A stretch of 59,898 nt of DNA from an uncultured Chthonomonas sp. (GTDB lineage: Bacteria > Armatimonadota > Chthonomonadetes > Chthonomonadales > Chthonomonadaceae): contig CAIONQ010000176.1 of the NCBI GenBank assembly GCA_903859705.1, forward strand, positions 1-59,898, given 5' to 3'. The notes below the pieces were generated by a model. It was not told the DNA's origin, made no database searches, and saw only the letters and a list, made by a program, of their open reading frames with translations. This document shows, piece after piece, positions 53,133 through 59,898 of the stretch. How positions within the stretch are numbered: position 1 is the stretch's first letter; every line of letters begins with the position of its first letter. Made by a program: the position numbers and the translations under genes.

Positions 53133-53519
53133 TTATTGGAGTGCGGTTTGCCCCCTACCTGTGTACACGATTAGGTCCGGTGTCTTATCTGTTACCATCT
53201 CGGCAATTATTGACCAATTGTCAGATAATGAAATTGTAACCACATCTCCAATAGCAATTGAGGTAATTTCTTTGCTACCGATTCTCCAAATACTACAATC
53301 AGAACGACAAGCTAAATCCATCGACCTGTCAATTATTCTACTGAGATCGTCAAATAGCGCCCATTTGCCCTTAAGGATTATTGCTCCGGTCTCGAGCATC
53401 AAAACGAGTGAATCGTGGTTGATATCCACGCCGTACACATTTTCTCCAACGAACCTATCCCAATGGGCCAGAGTCGATGATTCGTCATTGTTTGCATTTT
53501 GAAACAGTTCTTCAGGCAT
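53133..53519 (-). CDS. Putative RHS-associated immunity protein B
   Basis: About 128 residues from the ATG at 53519 (GGAGG seven bases upstream). It shares a pattern with its upstream neighbour: VGENVYGVDI, then L-E-T-G-A-I-I-L, then WALFDDLSRIIDRSMD, W-R-IG and a GD closing strand, compared with IGQTVTGVGL, WNLTDNHGNILDHSED, LWCLIG and GD there. So the pair are diverged duplicates. Small soluble beta-rich protein. Its location downstream of a broken RHS tip suggests immunity, which is inference; I do not recognise the exact family. Confidence 0.6.
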   Translation of the reverse strand: MPEELFQNANNDESSTLAHWDRFVGENVYGVDINHDSLVLMLETGAIILKGKWALFDDLSRIIDRSMDLACRSDCSIWRIGSKEITSIAIGDVVTISLSDNWSIIAEMVTDKTPDLIVYTGRGQTALQ

Positions 53520-53539
53520 ATATCGTCCTCCCGTCTTGG

Positions 53540-53974
53540 CTATACTTGCTGAGCTGTACCCATGCAAACCAGAAACCTATTCGGTACATTATCCCGGGTA
53601 TTAATAACAACTTGCCAGTCTTCAAATGCGTCACCATCTCCTTGCGCGGTGATGAAGTAATCACTTTCAAACGCTATGGCAAGCTGCGTAAACAAATCGC
53701 CCGTAAGACTGAAGTTAACAACACTTCGCCCAATTAGGCACCAGAGCCGAAAGGTCTTGCGTACTGTAAAGTCTTCGCTGTGGTCAAGAATATTGCCGTG
53801 ATTATCTGTTAAATTCCACTCGGCATACAATTGTACGGAACCATTGTTTAGGTGGATTCTTGCAGTTTTCCCGGTAAGTCCAACGCCAGTTACCGTCTGT
53901 CCAATGATAAGCCCTGAGTATTCTAACATGAGCTCCTCAGTATACGAGGTGCTGTTTGAAGGTTCTTGACACAT
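53540..53974 (-). CDS. Putative RHS-associated immunity protein A
   Basis: About 144 residues from the second ATG at 53974, chosen because GGAG lies six bases upstream; the first ATG at 53980 touches that site. A soluble beta-rich domain with IIGQTVTGVGL, VQLYAEWNLTDNHGNILD, FRLWCLIGRSVVNFSLTGDL, and a C-terminal EDWQVVIN strand. Paralog of the next gene (20 bp gap). It lies 230 bp downstream of the toxin tip at 54205, the usual place for a cognate immunity gene. Confidence 0.6.
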   Translation of the reverse strand: MCQEPSNSTSYTEELMLEYSGLIIGQTVTGVGLTGKTARIHLNNGSVQLYAEWNLTDNHGNILDHSEDFTVRKTFRLWCLIGRSVVNFSLTGDLFTQLAIAFESDYFITAQGDGDAFEDWQVVINTRDNVPNRFLVCMGTAQQV

Positions 53975-54122
53975 CGCCATCTCCTACCACTCCAGATTTA
54001 ACTGTTAGGTCACCTGACTATTGAGATTAATGTAAATAGTCGGAAATCGCTCTCTCGGAATAGGCAGTGTTCCAGCTTTTGAATAACCACCTTTATGCTA
54101 AACGCTATAGCAGCAGTGGTAC

Positions 54123-54157
54123 CCTCCCATCAGCTACATTGTCCATCTGATGGGAGG
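54123..54157. terminator. Stable hairpin between toxin tip and immunity genes
   Basis: CCTCCCATCAG (54123-54133) pairs perfectly with CTGATGGGAGG (54147-54157). There is no T-run, so it may be a structural or attenuating element rather than a simple terminator. Confidence 0.5.
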
Positions 54158-55222
54158 CTGACCTAAACGATTCAGCACTTGATTGTGGTAAGTGTTGTGT
54201 TGGATTAATTTGAAGCAGACCAGGTGTTGTGCCAGTGCTGGTTTGCCCTGCCTATGCCAGGTTTTCCTGTACTTACATCAATCTTATTGCCTGAACCGTA
54301 GTGAATAACGATATATCCTTTAGGATACATAGGTGTCGGATCCATTATCCGAATACTATTGTTATTACCTATAGATCCTGGCAACTGCCATACTTGTCCA
54401 GTATTCTTATCCCCTACCCGACCGACGTAACCTCTTGGAATCTCAATCGCCGGACCATCCGCAGGGCATATGGATCTTGCCCCGCCGGGAATCTGATCGC
54501 CAGGATTGCCTGGTTCGGATCCACCACCACCTCCTCCTCCTCCACCGATGCGATTGCCGCCGCCGCCACCAGGTATGCTTGTCATTCCCTCAGCCGCCAT
54601 GTCGGCACACATGGCAATGTTCATCACGATGTTCGCGCATGTTGCACCAGAGCCCAGAGGATCTGAAGTGCGCCGAACCATGCCACTGCCAGGGGCACCG
54701 ATTATGGATACCATGCCGCCGTAGGCGAACCAGTAACCTATGAGAACAGGAGTCAGTAAACCACCTGAGGCGAGTTCTGCGCCGATAACCACAATTGTAA
54801 CTACCAGGCCGATCCCGACACCAACGGCAACGTCTCCACCGTCCAGGCCTGATGGGTCAGATTTATCGTGGGGCTGTTGCCACAATACGCATACCGGGTT
54901 CACTGCCGCGCCGAGCGAAGCGAGGGAAGAGCGGTAGGGGGAAGTCTCCAGCGTAGATTGGATCCCTGGAAATAAACCTCCCTATGCTTGCATCATAGTA
55001 TCTGTGCCCGAGGAGCATCAGGCCGCTGTCAGCACCGGCAGATTCTGGTAGGCAAGGGCAGCTTTGCTGCGTGCTTATCCATTTTAGGTACTCCGTACAG
55101 GATTACCAATCCTGTACGGGGGTTACTGCCAGTAGAAGCTACCAGCATGCCAAAGCCATCGTAGCGTTTCGAGTCGGTTACGCTCTAAGACGACGCTGTA
55201 ATAAAGCCACCGCTGTTAAACG

Positions 55223-55298
55223 CTCCTCGCAAGCTCGAAGCTACAGCGCAATGCAAAAGTTCCTGCTTTGCATGTGTTTTATCGGCAGTTCGCCGATT
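55223..55298 (+). repeat. 76-bp structured repeat, copy 1
   Basis: CTCCTCGCAAGCTC at the start and ATCGGCAGTTCGCCGAT at the end. Two hairpins: ATGCAAA/TTTGCAT and ATCGGC/GCCGAT. It lies inside the RHS-1 pseudogene exactly where the intact RHS gene has only 11 unrelated bases. Aligned without gaps to the copy at 57330-57405. Confidence 0.65.
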
Positions 55299-55330
55299 GT
55301 CTGGCTTCTTGTTGAACCCTGTGCATCCCC

Positions 55331-55366
55331 TCCCGCACCGTAGTTGCTCCGCAACGTGCAGGAACC
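55331..55366 (-). repeat. GTTGC-GCAAC palindromic repeat, copy 3 (in-frame insertion in RHS)
   Basis: A 36-bp insertion, exactly 12 codons (SCTLRSNYGAGG) on the minus strand, absent from the intact RHS gene at the right edge (YHGDALGS there, YQG...DAQGS here). It carries GTTGC-GGA-GCAAC and then TACGGTGCGGGAGGG, as in copies 1 and 2. Confidence 0.65.
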
Positions 55367-55716
55367 CTGGTAAAAAGAGCTGGTTGATGAGCGGCGCTCG
55401 GAGAGGCCGGGAGTGAAAGTGGCAAGGCCGTCGGAGAGCACCGCTGCTACCGGCGAATCGCCATCGGTGATATAGTTGCGTGTGACGCTGGAATCTATCT
55501 TCTGAACACGCAGGTTCTGAAAACATTGGAAGCTAAGACTTACACGACATACAACGACATATAACGACTTATACGACCGCCGGATTCACTGCTAACCCGG
55601 GCGGTTGAAGGCTGCAATTCTGGCCACGTGCATCTTTTCACGGTTGCCTACACATGCGACAAAGCTGAACTCATTCTATTGGTTCAAGCCGCCCAGACGG
55701 AAGCTTGCATCAAGGT

Positions 55717-55857
55717 TTAATGCGGAGTAATCACCAACGCACAACAGCCACCTGTGGCATCGTGAATAATTTCGGTAAGTTTGTATGCCTCGAGTTTGCG
55801 GTACCCACCACGAGCACTTAGAATTGGCCCAGTTTCCAGGTTTGCACCTCGTGTAAG
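55717..55857 (-). pseudogene. Remnant of a four-helix-bundle (S23-like, suffix-type) protein
   Basis: A 46-codon frame without a start codon, closed at both ends by stops: RGANLETGPILSARGGYR then KLEAYKLTEIIHDAT. The ARGGYRKLEAYKLTEIIHDAT string matches the opening of proteins of the 23S rRNA-intervening-sequence/four-helix-bundle suffix group. The rest of the gene is missing. It is preceded upstream by ACGAC-rich sequence (55858-55886). Confidence 0.5.
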
Positions 55858-56042
55858 TCATATACGTCGTCTATGTCGTTGCAACAAGAACAACTAAAAC
55901 ACCTGTCTATTGCTAAAAACAACCGCCTATTGTATGCTCGGCCGTGCTGGTTCCCCCACTGGTTTTGTACTGGATCTCTGTTACCTGTTGGCATTATCGT
56001 ACGAATAGTAGGTTACCGAGGAATCGCCAGAGGTGAGGCTTA

Positions 56043-56339
56043 TCAAACTGGTCGCCGAAGACGACAAACTGGACATACACGCTGATACTCATTAGACCAA
56101 CCGTCTCCAGAGAAAAAGTGGTTACCACAATTGGGACAGGTGAGATTCAGTATTTTGCGACGTATCGTATAGATGTAATACATATCGCATACAAACCACA
56201 GAAACGTGAGTGGCGCGTACGTGATCATCATCAGCATACTCACAGGAATATAGGCAAAAAGTGAAGCCCGGTATATTCGCCGCAAGCGTACGAATTCGCG
56301 CCAATCAACAGGGACATCCTTAAGAAGTAGATATTTCAT
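56043..56339 (-). CDS. Small membrane protein with C-terminal zinc ribbon
   Basis: A 98-residue protein with two membrane helices (about 28-52, RASLFAYIPVSMLMMITYAP and TFLWFVCDMYYIYTI) and a C-terminal zinc ribbon, CPNCGNHFFSGDGW then VCPVC. Proteins of this plan are frequently found beside RHS/polymorphic toxin tips and may be immunity proteins for membrane-active or periplasmic toxins. Here it lies just downstream of the RHS-2 remnant. Role inferred. Confidence 0.65.
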   Translation of the reverse strand: MKYLLLKDVPVDWREFVRLRRIYRASLFAYIPVSMLMMITYAPLTFLWFVCDMYYIYTIRRKILNLTCPNCGNHFFSGDGWSNEYQRVCPVCRLRRPV

Positions 56340-56528
56340 TTACTGCCTTCAAGCACCATTCTTTGTGTACCTTCACAATACCCAAGACGCGGTGCGACAC
56401 ATGGCTCGCATCAGCGCAGCAACCTGCCCTCCTGATGTGAACCAGACGTCACACAATAATGCATCGTGGCAGATCAAAAAATTCGAAAGAGTCTGCAACG
56501 AAAGTACATCATTTTTCTCGTGCCCTTG

Positions 56529-57310
56529 CTACAGGGACCTAAGGTATCCAACAACATTAACGATCCCGTTAATCCAGTTGCCAGGCCCCTTCCACGTGTA
56601 ACCAATCGTTGGCCCGATAAAACCGCCAGCACCAACCGTTGGACCGATCTTGCCTCCTGCACCACCACCAACGTCAATGGATCCATCTACATGGGGACTT
56701 ACGCTAAGTTGGCCAGATATACCTATAGCATCACCGACGAATCCGACGATATCAATTGCAAACGACGGGCCAGGTGTGATGAACCCACTGCCAACCGACC
56801 CGCCAGGGCCGGCCGAACCCCCAACACCTCCGCCTATGCCAGCTCCGATATGTGGAGTTAGGCCCCAATTACCCATTGAGTCAAAGTCTACGGACACATC
56901 AGCCCACGCTCCAAAGAAAAGTCACCCACCAACCGCACCTAAACTTCCACTAACAATATAGTGCCCACTCGGATCCACCGCATTTACCGGATCATGCTCA
57001 CAGTAGAGATACGGCTTCTGATCCAGATAGGCGTCACGTGTGGTGAAGGCACCATCGCCGATCTGGCGATAAAACCCCGGCACAGAGGAATAATAAACCT
57101 GCGGAGCCGCCGAGCTTGCGAGGAGTCAAGGCTCCGTCGGATACGTTAAAAGCCCATTAAAACTTTGAGCCGCCCGGCATCACCATCATTCCGGTATCCA
57201 GATGTTGCCCCGAACTGATAGCTGCTGCCGGTAGTACCCGTGGTGGCCACGGCATTGCCGAAGGCATCCGGTGTGAGTGTTGACGGTACGCTACTTAAGG
57301 AAAGTAAACT
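56529..57310 (-). pseudogene. Second disrupted RHS 3' end (RHS-2)
   Basis: The minus strand encodes RHS core fragments: TLTPDAFGNAVATTGTTG then SSYQFGATSGYRNDGDAG, a break, then YYSSVPGFYRQIGDGAFTTR and YCEHDPVNAVDPSGHYIV followed by a glycine-rich tip (SVDFDSMGNWGLTPHIGAG). An in-frame TGA at 56922-56924 sits in G-G-stop-L-F-F-G-A-W, most simply a TGG to TGA nonsense change. Upstream, insertion of sequence containing an inverted CTCCTCGCAAGCTC piece (57112-57125) destroys the core. The tip reading frame remains open from 56897. Confidence 0.7.
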
Positions 57311-57329
57311 TGGCCGTCATGGTTGAACA

Positions 57330-57405
57330 CCCCTCGCAAGCTCAAAGCTACAGCGCAATGCAAGACTGCCTATCTTGCAAGTATTTTATCGGCAGTTAGC
57401 CAATT
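57330..57405 (+). repeat. 76-bp structured repeat, copy 2
   Basis: Matches copy 1 over its full length. The first hairpin has changed from A-T to G-C at one pair (TGCAAGA/TCTTGCA in place of TGCAAA/TTTGCA), a compensatory change. It lies between RHS-2 and the protease gene. Confidence 0.65.
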
Positions 57406-57636
57406 GAATCCGCACTCGCAAAGCCAACGCCGATCTCGCGACAAACCGCTGCCAGATCTTACAAACGCAACTCTTGGCACGGTTCTTAGCTCCCGAAGGG
57501 CAGTTATCACCAGTGTCGCTCGCTACGGGCCTGCGTTTTTCAGCGTTTCTGTCGACGTGTCGCCAGATCGTAGCATAATCCATTCGTCTGGCGTGCGGGT
57601 CGATCGTACCCAATCGGTAGCAACATTATCCGTATG

Positions 57637-58839
57637 CTATTTTAAGTGCGTACGCGGCGGGGCGGGTATATTTGCCCTGCAAACTATCGTAAAGTTGCGG
57701 GGTTTTCCATTCCGCATTACCTCAACGCAACACTTCCTTCCCACCGGAGAGGCTGTTAGAACTGAAATGGGAATTCCAATATTGTCATCATTGTGGTTTC
57801 CATCAAGTGCAATTAAGACATCACCGGACCTCAGGCCAGAGGTGTACGCAGGCGATCCATGCGCGACAGTGATACGTGAGTACTGGCCGAGCTTCATGCC
57901 GGGGTCCATATAGCAAAACTGTTCTCCAATTCTTCGCCCCGGCTTCAAATACATGACGCCGTGAGTCAGGTCGATTGTTACTTTGAACCTACGCGCAAAG
58001 TATATCCCGATGAGGATATCAGATCCGGGCCGGGGCTTGGGGCCGAAAACTCCAATCGCTGGCACGTTACGCAAATTAAACGGCCCAACAGATAAATATT
58101 TCAGCATGAATTCCCCACTCCTATGAAATCCGTCCAGCCCTAGCAGGTTTGTAGTCCTGAAAGGCTGCTGCGTTTGCAATGAGTTAAGTCGGCCCTGGTC
58201 ACATGCAATGTGCCCGCGGCATCCTGTATCCAGTTTAAGTTGCAGTTTCTGTCCATCAACATTTGCATTGAAAGTTGCGATGTTTTTGAGTTTTCTATCT
58301 AACCTGATTGCAGTACCAGCCTTACGCGATGGAATTCCCTGGTCAATAACAAGCGCAGACTCGTCGAAATCAAGAGTAATGACATATTTAGCCAGCACAT
58401 CCAAGCCGAGAATGCCGTCACAGTGCAACTGCATTACATTCTTTGAGCTAATCGCTACTAACACGCTTGGAATCTTAATCTTGCCAACTTGAAGGAACGG
58501 CAACATGGCAGCCTGACTCCTGGCGTGCAAGTTGTCCGGATCCATTGAGCGCACATCAAGATCCGGGTCATTGACAATGTTGAGCGCTCTGGCTGTTTCT
58601 GTGAATACGGTACTGCAAGTGCTTCCAGTGTCTACTAAAAAATTATAGTAGCCCTTGCCAGCAACATTCACGCGCACGCACGGCAAATCAAGATCGATTG
58701 TGAAAATCATAGGCACTCTGGCCAGGTGCGAGGCATGGCACAGACTTGTAGCACCCAGAAAAAGTTGAACTGCAAAACACATCTTTGTGAAAGCGATAAT
58801 CACTCGAGCAGGCCAGTGTCTATTCATGTTACCACTCAC
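57637..58839 (-). CDS. Secreted retropepsin-like aspartyl protease with PDZ domain
   Basis: A 400-residue protein with a signal peptide (MCFAVQLFLGATSLCHA). Two aspartyl-protease motifs occur in one chain: FLVDTGSTCSTVF (about residue 70) and LKLDTGCRGHIACD (about 205), with hydrophobic-hydrophobic-G closing strands (GILGLDVLAKYVI, SDILIGIYFARRF). The C-terminal 90 residues form a PDZ domain (GSPAYTSGLRSGDVLIALDG). This resembles bacterial two-lobed retropepsin-like proteins of Planctomycetes and Acidobacteria. It sits between two RHS 3' ends, so a role in toxin processing or degradation is possible but unproven. Confidence 0.75.
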   Translation of the reverse strand: MSGNMNRHWPARVIIAFTKMCFAVQLFLGATSLCHASHLARVPMIFTIDLDLPCVRVNVAGKGYYNFLVDTGSTCSTVFTETARALNIVNDPDLDVRSMDPDNLHARSQAAMLPFLQVGKIKIPSVLVAISSKNVMQLHCDGILGLDVLAKYVITLDFDESALVIDQGIPSRKAGTAIRLDRKLKNIATFNANVDGQKLQLKLDTGCRGHIACDQGRLNSLQTQQPFRTTNLLGLDGFHRSGEFMLKYLSVGPFNLRNVPAIGVFGPKPRPGSDILIGIYFARRFKVTIDLTHGVMYLKPGRRIGEQFCYMDPGMKLGQYSRITVAHGSPAYTSGLRSGDVLIALDGNHNDDNIGIPISVLTASPVGRKCCVEVMRNGKPRNFTIVCRANIPAPPRTHLK

Positions 58840-58860
58840 TATTCCTTACCAATGGTTGTT

Positions 58861-58901
58861 ATCCCGTCTACTGTTCAACTTCATCGAACGGTAGACGGGA
58901 T
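58861..58901. terminator. Hairpin downstream of the RHS gene
   Basis: ATCCCGTCTAC (58861-58871) pairs perfectly with GTAGACGGGAT (58891-58901); GTTC/GAAC extends the stem inside. There is no T-run on the minus strand, so efficiency is uncertain. Confidence 0.55.
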
Positions 58902-58948
58902 GGGTGGATTAGCCAGTCCGATTACACAGACGGCGAGTTCCAATCAAG

Positions 58949-59898
58949 TTATTTCGCCCGTTTGTGAACCTTCGACGGACCTCCGTCAGTTTTACCGGGT
59001 ATTTTTGGACTCGTTGGTTTTGTAGGTGAAACTGGCGTAGTCGGCTTTGTCACGGGCGCGGGCAATTGGTACCCGGGGTCAGTCAGACGTGGGTACGGTT
59101 CTGGTGTTGGTGTCTGACCAGCATGGCCGCCCTGGCCGGACGGCTGATTGATGGGAAGAATCCACGGAGGCGTGATGTTTCCCAGATTAGACCCAACTGA
59201 GACAGCTGGATAAACAATTTCATCCTGAGTGATATGGATCTCATGGCGCACTTCGACAGTGCCATCTGGGTAGCGGATCTCACGCACTATGTCGTCGCTC
59301 CGGTAGTGCCGAGAGCCTCCTCCAATAAATGATCCCTGGATTGGATTTAGACCCTTCCCAGTCTGAATAAACTTGCCTACCCAGTCAACTAACCCGAGTT
59401 GTTTAGCGTCTCCAGCCAACCCTTCTGGATCCTCATGATCTAACGGATTGTTCTCACAATATGCATAGTAATTAGTCCCCGCATACGCCGGATCCCTGGA
59501 AATGAACCTCCCGATGCTTGCATCGTAGTATCTGTGCCCAAGCAGCATCAGGCCGCTGTCGGCATCGGTCTGGTACTGACTCCCACCCACAAACCCGAAG
59601 GGGGTCGGGTTTGAGCCAGTAGCAGCTACCAGCATGCCAAAGGCATCGTATCGCTTGGAGTCGGTTACGCTCTGGCTGGAGTTTGTCTGGCTTCTTGTGG
59701 AACCCAGGGCATCCCCATGGTAAAAGCTGCTTGTTGAGCTGCGGCGCTCGGAGAGGCCGGGAGTGAAAGTGGCAAGTCCATCGGAGAGCACGGCTGCCGC
59801 CGGGGAATCGCCATCGGTGATATAGTTGCGTGTGCCGCTGGAATCTATCTTCTGCACACGCAGATCATTACCGTTGTACTTGAAGCTGTTAGTCGCGC
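58949..59898 (-). CDS. RHS-repeat toxin protein, C-terminal part (runs off the right edge)
   Basis: The last about 316 residues of an RHS protein continuing beyond the window. The hyperconserved core is intact: SDGLATFTPGLSERRSSTSS, SKRYDAFGMLVAATGSNPTP, then GHRYYDASIGRFISRDPAYA and YCENNPLDHEDPEG. After the DPEG junction the variable tip has about 155 residues: KQLGLVDWVGKFIQTGKGLN, YPDGTVEVRHEIHITQDEIV, and a P/T/K-rich end. No catalytic motif is recognised in the tip. Such proteins are polymorphic toxins or surface proteins. A hairpin follows the stop. Confidence 0.85.
   Translation of the reverse strand, partial: ATNSFKYNGNDLRVQKIDSSGTRNYITDGDSPAAAVLSDGLATFTPGLSERRSSTSSFYHGDALGSTRSQTNSSQSVTDSKRYDAFGMLVAATGSNPTPFGFVGGSQYQTDADSGLMLLGHRYYDASIGRFISRDPAYAGTNYYAYCENNPLDHEDPEGLAGDAKQLGLVDWVGKFIQTGKGLNPIQGSFIGGGSRHYRSDDIVREIRYPDGTVEVRHEIHITQDEIVYPAVSVGSNLGNITPPWILPINQPSGQGGHAGQTPTPEPYPRLTDPGYQLPAPVTKPTTPVSPTKPTSPKIPGKTDGGPSKVHKRAK

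Larger units (their letters stand above)
54205..55530 (-). pseudogene. RHS protein 3' end with toxin tip, disrupted (RHS-1)
   Basis: Reading leftwards it matches the RHS core at the right edge of the window: KIDSSVTRNYITDGDS..., YDGFGMLV, GHRYYDASIGRFISRDP, then DKSDPSGLDGGD and a tip of about 225 residues. The tip has a hydrophobic stretch (VAVGVGIGLVVTIVVIGAEL), a glycine-rich linker, and a C-terminal domain (GYVGRVGDKNTGQVWQLPGS, YPKGYIVIHYGSG, NQHWHNTW). The gene is broken by a 36-bp palindromic insertion, about 108 bp of inserted repeat, an insertion between Y-A-G and Y-A-Y-C, and a 1-base frameshift at the DKSDPSG join. The tip itself is open (54205-54903). Confidence 0.75.

Overview
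The window looks like chromosome of a Gram-negative-type bacterium, most likely an Armatimonadota member or a close relative. This is inferred, not proven. The basis is a prepilin-like protein with the FTLIELLVVIAII leader followed by an FARAREQAR / SNLRQIGMSMAMYIQDYDE stretch typical of that phylum, together with DUF1501, DUF1549/DUF1553 and ThuA-like proteins, cytochrome-WD40 and SUMF1-type proteins. No rRNA, tRNA or CRISPR array is visible.

Region 1 (about 1-25.4 kb) is a phage structural gene block, almost all on the minus strand and tightly packed with ATGA/GTGA overlaps. Read in transcription order (right to left) it holds terminase large subunit, Mu-like portal, prohead protease/scaffold, head decoration protein, major capsid protein, four head-tail connection proteins, tail tube, a short protein in the tape-measure position, a hub-like protein, tail adhesins including a beta-propeller and an SGNH esterase, and a possible lysis region of small membrane proteins. 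No integrase, repressor, replication gene or recognisable endolysin is present. A partial Tn5-like transposase sits at the left edge. Accessory genes interrupt the block: an acyltransferase-3 gene, a GNAT gene, a plus-strand gene flanked by direct repeats (10.63-11.92 kb), and a plus-strand row of four tiny membrane proteins that share a C-terminal DQFGR-type motif (6.8-8.0 kb). That row is the strongest candidate here for something undescribed. Several intrinsic-terminator-like hairpins lie inside phage coding sequences on the operon strand.

Region 2 (25.6-52.1 kb) is ordinary host DNA. It contains a DUF3592-like membrane protein, a TIM-barrel glycosidase-like exported protein, a TlpA-type thioredoxin, a PAP2 phosphatase, an RND pump with its adaptor, an NAD-dependent epimerase, a GT-C type membrane glycosyltransferase and an FGE-like protein. 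A plus-strand run follows (DUF1549/DUF1553 cytochrome, cytochrome-WD40, PhyH dioxygenase, DUF1501), then a prepilin-like protein, a branching enzyme of the eukaryotic type, a ThuA-like protein, a CopA-type ATPase and a GNAT protein. Strong intrinsic terminators separate the transcription units.

Region 3 (52.1-59.9 kb) is an RHS polymorphic-toxin region in decay. An RHS gene enters from the right edge with an apparently intact C-terminus. Two older RHS 3' ends to its left are broken by frameshifts, a nonsense codon and inserted palindromic elements. Between and after them lie a secreted retropepsin-PDZ protein, a zinc-ribbon membrane protein, a remnant of a four-helix-bundle protein, and two paralogous small proteins that are probable immunity proteins. 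Short dispersed repeats (a GTTGC-loop-GCAAC hairpin, a 76-bp element and a 14-bp repeat at gene-end remnants) mark this region as a mobile-repeat hotspot.
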